DNA of 64,000 bases from Mycobacterium sp. UM_WGJ (GCF_000455125.1 NZ_AUWR01000008.1:248001-312000), one strand, 5' to 3'. Shown: positions 43,598-53,421, numbered from the stretch's first letter. Notes: a model not told the origin generated them from the sequence alone. Made by a program: numbers and translations.

Positions 43598-46538
43598 GGG
43601 TGAACACAGTCCTTTCCGTAGCCGCGGCCGGTGCTGCGTCATCGGTCAGCGTCGCCGTCAGCTGAGCTCCGGTCATTCCGGCCAGCAGCGGACCGAGCGC
43701 CACTCGTAAACCGGTGGCCCGCCCCAAGCGCTTGCGCAGGTCCAGCGCAAGCAGTGAATCCAGGCCGAGGTCGACCAGCGCCCGGTGCATGTCGATGTCG
43801 TCGGGGCCTTCCAAGCCGAGCACCGTCACCAGTTCGTCGGCCACCACCTCGCCGATCGGGCGGTCGGCCTGGCCGTCCACCGTTGCGCCGGTCAGTGCTG
43901 CGTCGAAGGGCGAGGGCACGCCCTGGCTGTCGAAGAACACCGCCAGTCGATCGAAATCGGCGGCCAGGATCGCCGGGTCGTGCGGCGCGGCAAGAAGTCC
44001 GGCGGCGATAGCGGCTTCCGGGGCCATCGGCGTGAGGCCGGTTCGGGCGATCCGGTCCTTCTCCTCGCCGCTGACCACGGCCACGCTGCGCCACAGCCCC
44101 CAGCGGATGGAGGTGGCGCCCAAGCCCTGCCCCCGAAGCTGTCCCACCAGCGTGTCAGCCATCCGGTTGGCCGCCGCGTAGAGTCCGTGTCCCAACCCGC
44201 CCCACAGCGCCAGCACCGAGGAACAGACCAACACGCGTGCGCCGGCGTCCAGCGGCCAATGCCGTGCCAGGTTGCCCAGTCCGATCACCTTGGCGCCGAA
44301 CGCGTCCCGGACTGCCGCAGCGGTCACCTTCGACCTGGCCACGGCCTCGGCCGACGCCGTATGCACCAGCAGTCCCGCCGGTGCCGGTCGATATTGCGCA
44401 ATGACCGCCGCGACCGCGGTGTCATCGGTGATGTCGCAGCGGATCACGGTGATACGCGCCCCGGTACGCGCACGCAGCGCATCCAACTGCGGCGTACTCG
44501 CATCGCTGGCCCCACTGCGGCTGAGCAGGACGATGTCGCGGGCGCCGTGTTCGGCGCAGAACGCCGTGTAGGCCAATCCGATCGCACCGGTTCCGCCGCT
44601 GATCACCACGGTCTCCGGGACCGTCGGCACGGTTGCGGCGGCCCTGGACTCGACGAATCGGCGGGTCGCCAGGCTCCCCGCACGCACCGCGACCTCGGTG
44701 TCGGTCAGCCACAGTGCGGCACCGGCGGCTCGCAGGTCTGCAGCGGTGGGCTGCACCGGCAGGTCCAGATGGGCGAACGTGTGATCGGGGTAGTCGAATC
44801 CGATGCTGCGGTGCAGCGCGGCCAGGGCGGCTGCACCTGGCCGCGGCGACGGATCACCGGCAAGTTGCTCAGCGCCGCGGGTCACCAGCCATACCCGGCG
44901 GCAGTTCGGTCCCGGCTGAACCACGGTCTGGCTGGCGGCGTACCCGGCGAACTCGGTTGTTGCGGTGGCGATGTCGACCGCATCGGCGAGCGGAGCCACC
45001 AGAACCAGGAATTCGGCGTCGGCGGGGTCGACCACTTCGGCGTCCAGGGCATCCAGTTCCGCCGCCAGTTGCGCGGTCAGTTCACCCGATTGCCCGGCAT
45101 AGTCGACGACGGCTATCCGCGCGGGCCGCTGTTGCGGCTCGGTGACCGGCAGCCAGCTTTCGGTCATGACCACCGGCATCCGATGGCGCGGCACCGACGT
45201 CTCCGCGCCGGCCCACAGCCGGTTGGTGTGCATCGGTGCGTGCGGGAAGTGCCGCAGCGGCGCGGAAGTTTGCGCCGGGGCGAAATCGCGCCAGCGGTAG
45301 CCGGGGTCGGCGATCGCCGCCGCGGCGACGTTGGCTGCCAGCGCCTCATTGGCCGGCTGGTCACGGTCGGCGCTGCCCAGCACCTGGGCGGCACCCACGG
45401 AGTCGCCGAGCGCCACCAGCAGGGTCGGGTGTGCCGACATCTCGATGAACGTCGTGACACCGCGCGCCACCGCGGCAGCGGCGGCCAAGTCGAACCGGAC
45501 CTGCCGGCGCAGATTGTCGAACCAGTACTGCCGGAACGTGGTGCCGGGCGGGATCGGTCCGCCGTACACCGATCCGATGAATTCCACCGGAGCGCTGTGG
45601 AATTGCGCATCGGGAAGCTGCTCGGTCAGCTGGTCTCGCAGCGGCTCCAGGGCGCTGGTGTGCGCCGGGTAGCGCACCGGCAGTTCGCGGGCGAACACGC
45701 CACGCCGGCCGGCGGCTTCCAGAATCTGCTGTATGGCCGACCATTCGCCGGACACGACCACGGACTCGGGGCCGTTGACCACCGAGAGCTCCAGCCAGCC
45801 GGAGGTGGCGGCGATGAGGTCAGCGGCGGCGTCGGCGTTCAGGGCGAGCATCGCCATGCCGAATCGGACCGGTGCGTTGGCGGCCAGCAGGTCGGTCAGC
45901 TGCGCCCGCGCGGCCACCACCGCCACGGCGGCGTCCAAGTCCACCAGGCCGGCGATGTAGGCGGCGGCCACCTCGCCCAGGCTGTGGCCGACGGTGATGT
46001 CGGGCAGCACACCGAAATGCCGCCAGGTGGCGGCCAGCGCCGCGGCGTGGGTGAATTGGGCGGCTTGGACCACCACGGGATCGCTGTCCTCCATGCCGCG
46101 CAGATAGCTCAGCGGCGAGGCGTGACCGGCGCGCAGGAAGGCCTCATGGCAGCGGTCCGCCTCAGCGCGGTATGCCGCGACGCCGAGCAGTTCGGCTCCC
46201 ATGCCCGGCCATTGATTCCCCTGGCCGGGAAACACGAAAGCGGTGCGCGCGGCCTCGGGTTGATGCGACTGGGCCACCAGCGGGTGTTCGACGCCGCGGT
46301 AGAGAGCCTCGAGGCCCGCGAGGAGCTCGGCGGCGTCACGGGCGCGGATCACCGCGCGGTAGCGGCGCACCGGGCGGGTTGCCCGCAGGGTCTGGGATAC
46401 CGCTGGGACCCCCGCCGGGTGGGTGTGCAGGTAGCGCGCCAGGGCGCCGGCCTCGGCAGCCACCAGGTCGCGGGCGTGTGCCGAGATCAGCACGGGGATC
46501 CGGGCGTCGGGCAGCGTGGTCGGGTGGTTGTTCAGCAC
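43590..46538 (-). CDS. mbtD: MbtD, polyketide synthase (AT-KR-ACP)
   Basis: 982 residues. AT about 100-390 (FVFPGQGNQWPGMG, catalytic Ser in VGHSLGEVAAAY); a linker; KR about 640-860 (VISGGTGAIGLAYTAF); ACP Ser in DLGLDSLLALDL near 925. With MbtC it makes the beta-hydroxy-acyl unit that joins the two halves of mycobactin. The start is GTG 46538, overlapping the mbtC stop by 7 bp. The HSLGE signature and the following residues would decide methylmalonyl versus malonyl use, which I cannot settle by eye. Confidence 0.95.
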   Translation of the reverse strand: MLNNHPTTLPDARIPVLISAHARDLVAAEAGALARYLHTHPAGVPAVSQTLRATRPVRRYRAVIRARDAAELLAGLEALYRGVEHPLVAQSHQPEAARTAFVFPGQGNQWPGMGAELLGVAAYRAEADRCHEAFLRAGHASPLSYLRGMEDSDPVVVQAAQFTHAAALAATWRHFGVLPDITVGHSLGEVAAAYIAGLVDLDAAVAVVAARAQLTDLLAANAPVRFGMAMLALNADAAADLIAATSGWLELSVVNGPESVVVSGEWSAIQQILEAAGRRGVFARELPVRYPAHTSALEPLRDQLTEQLPDAQFHSAPVEFIGSVYGGPIPPGTTFRQYWFDNLRRQVRFDLAAAAAVARGVTTFIEMSAHPTLLVALGDSVGAAQVLGSADRDQPANEALAANVAAAAIADPGYRWRDFAPAQTSAPLRHFPHAPMHTNRLWAGAETSVPRHRMPVVMTESWLPVTEPQQRPARIAVVDYAGQSGELTAQLAAELDALDAEVVDPADAEFLVLVAPLADAVDIATATTEFAGYAASQTVVQPGPNCRRVWLVTRGAEQLAGDPSPRPGAAALAALHRSIGFDYPDHTFAHLDLPVQPTAADLRAAGAALWLTDTEVAVRAGSLATRRFVESRAAATVPTVPETVVISGGTGAIGLAYTAFCAEHGARDIVLLSRSGASDASTPQLDALRARTGARITVIRCDITDDTAVAAVIAQYRPAPAGLLVHTASAEAVARSKVTAAAVRDAFGAKVIGLGNLARHWPLDAGARVLVCSSVLALWGGLGHGLYAAANRMADTLVGQLRGQGLGATSIRWGLWRSVAVVSGEEKDRIARTGLTPMAPEAAIAAGLLAAPHDPAILAADFDRLAVFFDSQGVPSPFDAALTGATVDGQADRPIGEVVADELVTVLGLEGPDDIDMHRALVDLGLDSLLALDLRKRLGRATGLRVALGPLLAGMTGAQLTATLTDDAAPAAATERTVFTHD

Positions 46539-47857
46539 GAGGCGACCCCGGAAACGTCGTCCACCCCGACGATCAGATGCGCGTTGGTGCCGCTCATTCC
46601 GAACGCCGACACCGAGCCGATCCGGCGGCCGTTACTCGCCGGCCAGGGGGTGATGGTCTCGGCCAGCGCGATTCCGTGACCGTCCCAGTCGATGCCGTCG
46701 TGCCAGCCGTCGCGCACATGCAGGGTGGGCGGGATCGCCTGGTGCTCGGCGGCCAGCAGCACCTTGGTCAACCCGAGCGCCCCGGCCGCGGCCTGGGTAT
46801 GCCCGATGTTGGATTTGACCGAGCCCAGCCGGGGTCCGATGCCGGCCGTCGTGTCGGTGCCGTAAACACTGATCAGCGAGCGCAGCTCTACCGGGTCACC
46901 GACCCGGGTTCCGGTTCCGTGGCCCTCGATCATCCCGACTTGGCTGGGATGTACGCCGGCGTCGGCCAAAGCGCGCCGGAACAGGCGCTGCTGGGCCGCT
47001 TCGCTGGGGGTGAGCAGACCGGGGGTGTGACCGTCCTGGTTGAGCCAGCTGGCCATGATCTCGCCGTAGATATGGCGACGGTCGCGTAACGCAGCCGACT
47101 TTCGTTGCAGCACAAAGATTCCCGCACCTTCAGCCCACACCGTTCCGGTGGCGGCGGCACTGTAGGGCCGACAATGACCGTCGTCGGAGAGGGCGTGCTG
47201 CTTGGAGAACTCCACGAAGAAGCCGGGCGAGCCCATCACGCACACCCCACCGGCGAGTGCCATATCGGTGTCACCGGTCTGGATCGCCTGCACCGCCAGG
47301 TGCAACGCGGACAGCGCCGACGAACAAGAGGTGTCGACGGTGATCGCCGGGCCGGCCAGGCCCAGGGTGTAGGCGATCCGGCCGGAGATCACCGACAGTG
47401 CGGTGCCGGGCAGCAGGTGACCGCTGTGCGCGCTGAACTGCGCCATGTCCGGGCCGTAGCCGGTGACCGAGGCACCCAGATACACGCCGGCGTCGTGGCC
47501 GGTGAGTTCGTCAGGGTTGATGCCGGCGTCTTCCAGGGCGCGCCAGGCCACCCGCAGTGCCACCCGCTGCTGCGGGTCCATCGCGACGGCCTCGCGCGGT
47601 GCGATACCGAAGAATCCGGGATCGAATTCGGCAGCGCCGGAGAGGAATCCGCCGGCGTTGCAGATCGGTTTGAAGCCGTCGCGGTGCGATCCCTCGATGA
47701 GTTCGCGCACCGCCCAGTCCCGGTCCTCGGGAAGGGGACTCAGGGCCTCGCGGCCGTCGGCCAGCAGTGACCAGTACTGCTCGGCGGTGTCGATGCCACC
47801 GGGCGCCTCGACGCCGAGGCCGGTGATGACGACCGGATCCTGGCGCCGATCATTCAT
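46532..47857 (-). CDS. mbtC: MbtC, ketosynthase
   Basis: Stand-alone KS, 441 residues. Catalytic triad: Cys in VDTSCSSALSALHLA near 179, His in EGHGTGTRVGDPVE, His in KSNIGHTQAAAGALG. Starts at ATG 47857 (MNDRRQDPVVITG), overlapping the mbtT stop by 8 bp; upstream in-frame codons are mbtT shadow. It pairs with MbtD, which lacks a KS. Confidence 0.96.
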   Translation of the reverse strand: MNDRRQDPVVITGLGVEAPGGIDTAEQYWSLLADGREALSPLPEDRDWAVRELIEGSHRDGFKPICNAGGFLSGAAEFDPGFFGIAPREAVAMDPQQRVALRVAWRALEDAGINPDELTGHDAGVYLGASVTGYGPDMAQFSAHSGHLLPGTALSVISGRIAYTLGLAGPAITVDTSCSSALSALHLAVQAIQTGDTDMALAGGVCVMGSPGFFVEFSKQHALSDDGHCRPYSAAATGTVWAEGAGIFVLQRKSAALRDRRHIYGEIMASWLNQDGHTPGLLTPSEAAQQRLFRRALADAGVHPSQVGMIEGHGTGTRVGDPVELRSLISVYGTDTTAGIGPRLGSVKSNIGHTQAAAGALGLTKVLLAAEHQAIPPTLHVRDGWHDGIDWDGHGIALAETITPWPASNGRRIGSVSAFGMSGTNAHLIVGVDDVSGVASC

Positions 47858-48596
47858 CGGCGATGATCCGCTTCGCCAGGGTCTCGATGTGGTCGTAGTG
47901 ATAGAAGTGCCCGCCGTCGTACAGCGACATCGACCAGGCGCCGGTGGTGTGCTCGGCCCAGCGCTCCAGCAGGTCGGCGCCGACCCGGTCGTCGGAGCGG
48001 CCACCCAGCACGGTGATGTCGGCGCCGATGGCGGTGTCAGGAGCGCACTGGTAACGGTTGAACGCCAGGTAATCCGAGCGCACCGGGGTCAGCAGCAGGG
48101 TGAGGAACTCCTCATCGGCCAGGATTCGCGGGTCGGTTCCGCCCAGCTGGGCGAGTTCGGCGCGCAGGTCGGCATCCCCGGTGGGCACCTTGCGCAGCCC
48201 GGCCACCACGCCGGGAGCGGGGGCGGCTGAGGCCCACAGCCGCTGGATCTCGATGCCGCGGCTTTCGGCCAGCCGGGCGAATTCGAATGCGACCAGCGCG
48301 CCCATGCTGTGGCCGAACAGGCGCAGCGGCCCGAGCTGATGCCAGGGTGCGGCGTCGAACAGGCTGCGGGCCAACTCCGGCAGGGTTTCGGCGGCCGGCT
48401 CACGGAAACGGTCGGCACGCTGCGGATACTGCATGACGTAGGTGTCGGCACCGGCGGCCAGGGCCAGCGCCAGCGGGCGGTAGTTGACCGCGGTTCCGCC
48501 GGCGTGCGGGAAGACCAGCGTGGGGGCGCCGGGGCCGGGAAAGCGGCCCATCCAGGAGGGGAACTGCGCGACGGCCGAGGTGTCGTCGACGGCCAT
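47850..48596 (-). CDS. mbtT: MbtT, stand-alone thioesterase
   Basis: Alpha/beta-hydrolase thioesterase of the NRPS type, 248 residues. Substrate region FPHAGGTAVNYRPLA, nucleophile GHSMGALVAFEFA, Asp in ADITVLGGRSDDRV, His in YDGGHFYHYDH. In M. tuberculosis a TE domain of this kind is fused to the C-terminus of MbtB; here MbtB lacks it. ATG 48596 follows GAGGGGAT at good spacing. It has its own IdeR-type box 19 bp upstream, so mbtT-C-D-E-F-G-H can be a separate iron-controlled operon. It may release product or clear misloaded carriers. Confidence 0.9.
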   Translation of the reverse strand: MAVDDTSAVAQFPSWMGRFPGPGAPTLVFPHAGGTAVNYRPLALALAAGADTYVMQYPQRADRFREPAAETLPELARSLFDAAPWHQLGPLRLFGHSMGALVAFEFARLAESRGIEIQRLWASAAPAPGVVAGLRKVPTGDADLRAELAQLGGTDPRILADEEFLTLLLTPVRSDYLAFNRYQCAPDTAIGADITVLGGRSDDRVGADLLERWAEHTTGAWSMSLYDGGHFYHYDHIETLAKRIIADE

Positions 48597-48614
48597 CCGA
48601 TCCCCTCGCAAGTA

Positions 48615-48633
48615 TTAGTAAAGGCTGCCCTAA
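48615..48633 (-). promoter_or_regulatory. IdeR box before mbtT
   Basis: TTAGTAAAGGCTGCCCTAA matches the consensus TTAGGTTAGGCTAACCTAA at 14 of 19 positions and lies 19 bp before the mbtT ATG. Iron-bound IdeR would repress mbtT and the genes after it. A weaker half-site, AGGTTACCCCTACC, lies at 48646-48659. Confidence 0.8.
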
Positions 48634-48807
48634 TTTCCCTGCGTCAGGTTACCCCTACCGGCGGCGGGCCGGAAATCCGGGCGTCGGTGGGCCTGTCCCA
48701 GCCCTTGCGCCGCACCAGGCTGCACGGAGGCCGGTTTTCTGCGCGGTTCCTGGCACGGAATGCACGTTCGGCGAAGGCGGGGCCGCGCCCTGGGCCAGAC
48801 TGCCCTG

Positions 48808-49179
48808 ATGGACGTCCGCACCACGATCGATACCTACCTGCGAGCCTGGAGGCAACAGGACCCCGAGCTCATCGTCACGATCTTCACCGACGACGCCACC
48901 TACCACGAGCGGGTGCTGGGCGAACCGATCCGCACCCGCGCCGGAATCCGCGACTATTGGCAGCACAAGGTCGTCGAGGGCCAGGCCAACATCGATGCCC
49001 GGTTACTCAACCTCTACACCGCCACCGACGGCACCACGGTGATCGCCGAGTGGGAGGCGACGTTCGACGACCGTATCCAGCACGTGCGTAAGCGGATGCG
49101 GGAAGTCGCCATCCTGGAATTCGCCGGTGCGCGGATCGCCAGCCTGCGTGAGTACTGGGCCTCCGAGGTGGTCGAATAA
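48808..49179 (+). CDS. SnoaL/NTF2-like fold protein
   Basis: 123 residues from ATG 48808 (MDVRTTIDTYLRAWRQQDPE). The cone-shaped NTF2 fold is suggested by AWRQQDPELIVTIFTDDATYHERV, TRAGIRDYWQHKV, VIAEWEATFDD and ASLREYWASEV. Such proteins are small-molecule isomerases, hydrolases or binding proteins; no catalytic pair is certain. It lies on the opposite strand from the mbt genes, between mbtT and mbtB, and looks like part of an insertion. Confidence 0.78.
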   Translation: MDVRTTIDTYLRAWRQQDPELIVTIFTDDATYHERVLGEPIRTRAGIRDYWQHKVVEGQANIDARLLNLYTATDGTTVIAEWEATFDDRIQHVRKRMREVAILEFAGARIASLREYWASEVVE

Positions 49180-49187
49180 CCGCGGCG

Positions 49188-49877
49188 TCAGAGATGGCTC
49201 GCCACGAACGTCGCGGCCTGAGCCGGCATCGGCGACTGCGCGTAAGACAGGTGCGGCGCGGAGAACATCTCGTCGTGTGAAGGCAGCGCCAGGGCTCCCG
49301 GCGTGCAGATCGGATCGCCGTCTGCACACAGATCGATGGCCTTCGCGCCGTACCAGGGGCTGATCTCGCTGACCGGTCCACCCAGGTACCGGTCGGTGGG
49401 ATTGCCGAAAACCGCGACGGCAGCCACGTGTTCGGCCTCCTCCGCCGACAAGGTCGCGGCGTTGAAGCCCGCCACCGATGCCCGCGCAATGGTGATCAGA
49501 TCGATGACCATCGCTCCTTGCGAATAGCCGCCGAGTACCAGTTTGGTGTCGGGACAGGTCGCCACCATGGATTGCACGTGCGCGTTCGCGTCACCGGCGC
49601 CGTCGGACGCCGATGGCGGCCAGTCCTCGCCTGCGGGGTAATTGACCGCATACACCCCGACGGACCGCCCGCCGACCTGCGAGCGCAACGCGTCGATGAA
49701 TTTCTGGCCGACTTCGCCGACACCTGGCGCCTCCGCGGTGCCACGAGCGAAGGTCACCTCGATGTCGGGACAGCCGGCAGCGGAGGCGGCGGGAACGACG
49801 ACCGGTGCGCTGGGCAGCGTGGCCAAGGCCATCGCCACCGGAACACCGAGCAACAGGAGCGATCGGCGCGCTTTCAT
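49188..49877 (-). CDS. Secreted cutinase-family esterase (CULP)
   Basis: 229 residues. Signal peptide (SLLLLGVPVAMALATLPSAP to ASA), then the cutinase fold: CPDIEVTFARGTAEAPGVG, nucleophile GGYSQGAMVIDL, and a C-terminal CADGDPICTPG segment with the catalytic Asp, with His in LSYAQ/PHLS-type SAPHLSYAQ or PSHDEMF. Four Cys suit two disulfides. Cuts short or medium esters, or acts as a phospholipase, at the cell surface. It lies 41 bp after mbtB on the same strand, so it may be read from the mbtB promoter although unrelated to siderophore chemistry. Confidence 0.88.
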   Translation of the reverse strand: MKARRSLLLLGVPVAMALATLPSAPVVVPAASAAGCPDIEVTFARGTAEAPGVGEVGQKFIDALRSQVGGRSVGVYAVNYPAGEDWPPSASDGAGDANAHVQSMVATCPDTKLVLGGYSQGAMVIDLITIARASVAGFNAATLSAEEAEHVAAVAVFGNPTDRYLGGPVSEISPWYGAKAIDLCADGDPICTPGALALPSHDEMFSAPHLSYAQSPMPAQAATFVASHL

Positions 49878-49918
49878 ATCACCGATGCTGGCACACCGTG
49901 ACCGCGCTCCACCAGCCC

Positions 49919-52900
49919 TTATCGCAGGGCGTCGGCCACCTCGGCGGCATCGAGCTGCGCCACTTCCAGATACACCTCGGCCACCGCGTCCAGTCGGCCC
50001 GGATCGGCCTCGGCCGCTGCCAGCCGAGAAGCCAGCCCGGCGACGGTTCGGGTGGCGAAGATGTCGGCGACCACCGCGCCCGGGACGTCCAGCCAGGTGC
50101 GGATGCGTGACACGGCGGCGGTGGCCAGCACCGAATCGCCGCCCAGGGCGAAGAAGTCGTCGTCTGCTCCGACCCGGGCGGCGCCGAGCACCTCGGCGAT
50201 GATCGCGGCCAGGGCGCGCTGCAGCGGACCGGCCGGCTCCCGGTAGCCGTCGCCGGCCGCCACGGCCGCGGCCAGCTCGGCTGTCACCGCCCGCCGGTCG
50301 ATCTTGCCCGAGACGGTGTAGGGAATCGCCGAAACCACGTGCAGCTGGCGCGGAATCATGTGCTCGGGCAGCGACTCGGCCAGCCCGGCCCGCAATCGGG
50401 CAACGCTCACCGCGGGATCGCCGGCGCGCACGGCGGCCGCCAGCACCTCACGCCCACCGGGCTCGGTCAGCGCCACCACCACCGCCTCGGCCACCCCGGG
50501 CAGCCGGCGCAGTGCGGATTCGACCTCGCCGAGTTCGATGCGATAGCCGCTGATCTTGACCCGGTGATCGGCGCGGCCGACGAATTCCAGGGTGCCGTCG
50601 GGAAGGTAGCGGGCCAGATCCCCGGTGCGATACCAGGTTCGGCCGTCGTGCTCGACGAACTTCTCGGCGGTCAGATCGGGCCGGCCGCGATAACCCGCGG
50701 CGATGCCGCGCCCGGTGACCCACAGTTCGCCGGCCACCCAGTCCGGGCGGTCGGCTCCGTCGGCGCCGACGACCCGGCAGGCGATGTTGGGCAGCGGGAT
50801 GCCGTAGGGCACCGCGGCCCAGTGCGCCGGCGGGTCACCCTCGACCTCGCACAGCGTGGCGTGGATGGCGGTCTCGGTGGCGCCACCCAGCCCGGCGAAG
50901 CGCACCCCGGGTGCCAGCGCCGCAAACCGTCGCGCCAGCTCGGGGCGCACCCAGTCGCCGCCGGTCAACACCGCACGCACCGACGACAGTTCCCCGCCGG
51001 TGGCGGCCAGCATCTCCAGCGCCCCCGGCATCAGGTTGAGCACGCTGACCCGGTGCCGCGCCACCAGCTGCGCCCACACCTCGGGGCTGCGCCGGTCGGC
51101 TTCATCGACCATCACGATCGCCGCACCGGCGCGCAGCATGGCGAAGACATCGAGCACCGACATGTCGGCATCCAAGGTGAGCAGCGCCAGGCTGCGGTCA
51201 CCCGGAGCGAATCCGAAACGCGCGCTCAGGGTTTCGATGGTGTTCATGGCGGCGTCGTGGCTGACCTCGACGCCCTTGGGCTCGCCGGTGGAGCCGGAGG
51301 TGAACACCACGTAGGCCAGCTCGAACGGAGCGGTGCGAACCGGGTCTGCCAGGCGGGAGTGCTGCACGGCATCGGAGACCGCCAGCACCGGAATCTCCAA
51401 CGCCGGCAACGCCTCCCCGGTCACCAGGGCCAGCACGGCACCGCCCAGCGCCAGGATCGGCTCTCGGCGGCCGGGCGGCTGATCGGCAGCGATCGGCAGG
51501 TAGACCGCACCGGCGGCCAGGATGCCCAGCAACGCCGGAATCTGCTCGGCCCCCTTGGGCCCCAGCAGCGCCACGGTGTCACCGGGTCGCACACCACGCT
51601 CCTGCAACGCAGCGGCCACCGCCAACGCCTGATCGCGTAGCCGGCCGTAGCTCAGCTCCCCCGAACCGTGCAGCAGCGCGACCGCCCCGGGATCGCGGTC
51701 GGCCTGACGAAAGAACCCGTCCTGCAGGGCTTCCCCGCTGGGTTCGGCGGTGCCCGCGTTCACCGACTCGCGCACCTGCGCCTGGTCGGCGGGCAATGCT
51801 GCCGACGCCGGTTCCGCCCAGCCGTCACGGCCGGCCAGCCGAGTCAGGTCGGCGATATGGTGGGCGAACATGGCGTCGATCACGCCCGGCGCGAACATGT
51901 CCTCGCGCACATCCCAGTTCACCAGGATGCCGCCGCCGAACTCGGTGACCTGCGCGTCCAGCAGCACCTGGGGGCCCTGGGAGATGATCCAGACCGGGGT
52001 GCCGAACGCGGCGGTGACCTCATCGGCGAACAACTCCCCGAGTCCCAGCGCGCTGGTGAACACCACCGGTGCCAGCACCTGCGTGCCGCGGTGGCGGCTC
52101 AGGTCACGCAGCACCGCCAAGCCGGGGTAGTCCGCGTGTGCGGCCGCGGTGCGCATGGCGTCCTGCACCGCGTGCGCGCGCTGCACGCCGGTGCTGGCCT
52201 GGCTCAGATCCACATCCAGCAGCAGCGACGAGGTGAAGTCACCGACCAGCCGGTCCACGTCGTCGTGCAACGGTTCGCGGCCGAACAGCGGCACATTGAG
52301 CAGGAAGCGCGGTACGTCCGACCAACTGGCCAGGGTGTGGGAGAACGAAGCGGCCAGGGTCATGGCCGGGGTGACGCCGTGGGCGCGGGCCTGACCGAAC
52401 AGCGCGTCGCGGGTGTCCGGGTCCAGCCAGTGCCACCGCCGGGTGCTGCGGCGCGGGTCGGTGGGGGCGCCGGCGGGCGGCGGCAGCTTGGGCGGGTCGG
52501 GCAGGTCGGGGATGTGCTGCGCCCACCACTGGCGGTGGTTCTCATTCGGTTGGCGGTCGGCGGTGGCCTGGCGGTACTGCCGGTAGGTGTAGCCCAACTC
52601 CGGCAGCGTCTCCCCCCGGTAGGCCGCGGCCAGATCCGCCATCAGGGTGCGGTAGCTCATGGCGTCGGCGGCCTGCATGTCCAGGTCGACGTGCAAGCGT
52701 GCGGTGCCGTCCGGCAGCAACGACACGGTGAGCTCGAAGACCGCATCGTCGAGTTGCTGATGCGATTTCGCCACCCGGGTGGCGTCCAGCCGCTGGGCCA
52801 CCTGCGTGGCGTCCAGGCCACGCAGGTCCTGCACCGCGACGGGCAGTTCGGCATCGGGCCGGATGTGCTGGGTGCCGTCGGGTGAGAATTGCACCCGCAG

Positions 52901-53335
52901 CATCGGGTGGCGGGCGGCCAGTGCGGCCGCGGCGGTGGCCAACCGGTCCGGGTCGACAACACGCCCATCGAACTCCACATACAGGTGCCCGGCCACCCCG
53001 CCGAGCGCGACGTCGTCGTCGCGTCCCACCCACATGGCGTGCTGCATGGGAGCCAGCGGAAAGGGCGCGCAGGCATCGGCTGGGTCGACCGCGGGTGCGG
53101 TGTCCGGTGCCGGTACGCCCCGGTCGCCCAACAGCTCCTGCCAGGCGGCGATACGGGGGTCAGCGGCCAGCGCCGCGAAGTCGACGTCGATGCCCTGCTT
53201 GCGCCAGCGACCGGCCAGGCTCATCATCCGGATCGAATCCAGACCCTGCCCGACCAAGTCCGCGTCGGGATCGACGTCGTTGGTGTCGGCGCCGAGCAGG
53301 TCAGCGACCTGCGCGCGTATCTCGTCCGGCCCCAC
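49919..53335 (-). CDS. mbtB: MbtB, NRPS with aryl carrier, cyclization and adenylation domains (no TE)
   Basis: 1138 residues from GTG 53335. Aryl carrier domain 1-70 with Ser in GLDSIRMMS, accepts salicylate from MbtA; Cy domain about 70-520 with the DxxxxDxxS motif as DMQAADAMS; A domain about 540-1020 ([63 protein letters not shown]); PCP Ser in LGGDSVLATAA near 1069. It forms the hydroxyphenyl-oxazoline from salicylate and Ser/Thr. M. tuberculosis MbtB is about 1,414 residues with a C-terminal thioesterase; that part is a separate gene (mbtT) here, 1.3 kb downstream. Confidence 0.95.
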   Translation of the reverse strand: MGPDEIRAQVADLLGADTNDVDPDADLVGQGLDSIRMMSLAGRWRKQGIDVDFAALAADPRIAAWQELLGDRGVPAPDTAPAVDPADACAPFPLAPMQHAMWVGRDDDVALGGVAGHLYVEFDGRVVDPDRLATAAAALAARHPMLRVQFSPDGTQHIRPDAELPVAVQDLRGLDATQVAQRLDATRVAKSHQQLDDAVFELTVSLLPDGTARLHVDLDMQAADAMSYRTLMADLAAAYRGETLPELGYTYRQYRQATADRQPNENHRQWWAQHIPDLPDPPKLPPPAGAPTDPRRSTRRWHWLDPDTRDALFGQARAHGVTPAMTLAASFSHTLASWSDVPRFLLNVPLFGREPLHDDVDRLVGDFTSSLLLDVDLSQASTGVQRAHAVQDAMRTAAAHADYPGLAVLRDLSRHRGTQVLAPVVFTSALGLGELFADEVTAAFGTPVWIISQGPQVLLDAQVTEFGGGILVNWDVREDMFAPGVIDAMFAHHIADLTRLAGRDGWAEPASAALPADQAQVRESVNAGTAEPSGEALQDGFFRQADRDPGAVALLHGSGELSYGRLRDQALAVAAALQERGVRPGDTVALLGPKGAEQIPALLGILAAGAVYLPIAADQPPGRREPILALGGAVLALVTGEALPALEIPVLAVSDAVQHSRLADPVRTAPFELAYVVFTSGSTGEPKGVEVSHDAAMNTIETLSARFGFAPGDRSLALLTLDADMSVLDVFAMLRAGAAIVMVDEADRRSPEVWAQLVARHRVSVLNLMPGALEMLAATGGELSSVRAVLTGGDWVRPELARRFAALAPGVRFAGLGGATETAIHATLCEVEGDPPAHWAAVPYGIPLPNIACRVVGADGADRPDWVAGELWVTGRGIAAGYRGRPDLTAEKFVEHDGRTWYRTGDLARYLPDGTLEFVGRADHRVKISGYRIELGEVESALRRLPGVAEAVVVALTEPGGREVLAAAVRAGDPAVSVARLRAGLAESLPEHMIPRQLHVVSAIPYTVSGKIDRRAVTAELAAAVAAGDGYREPAGPLQRALAAIIAEVLGAARVGADDDFFALGGDSVLATAAVSRIRTWLDVPGAVVADIFATRTVAGLASRLAAAEADPGRLDAVAEVYLEVAQLDAAEVADALR

Positions 53336-53349
53336 GGCGTGACCCCACC

Positions 53350-53368
53350 CTTCGTTAGGCTGCCCTAA
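53350..53368. promoter_or_regulatory. IdeR box between mbtB and mbtA
   Basis: CTTCGTTAGGCTGCCCTAA matches the IdeR consensus at 14 of 19 positions, centred in the 86-bp divergent gap. The right half (GGCTGCCCTAA) is identical to that of the mbtT box. A single IdeR dimer pair here could control both directions. Confidence 0.8.
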
Positions 53369-53421
53369 TTTCTCGAAGCTACTCTATCCAGGTTCGGTCG
53401 TCGGCAAGCCAGGGAGTACAC

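Noticed and set aside
43785-46679. A 964-codon open frame on the + strand opposite mbtD
   Set aside because: Antisense shadow of the polyketide synthase; no recognisable fold and His/Arg/Gln-rich composition.
48644-48662. Second full IdeR box before mbtT
   Set aside because: Only the AGGTTA half is good (about 11 of 19 matches), so I list it only as a half-site.
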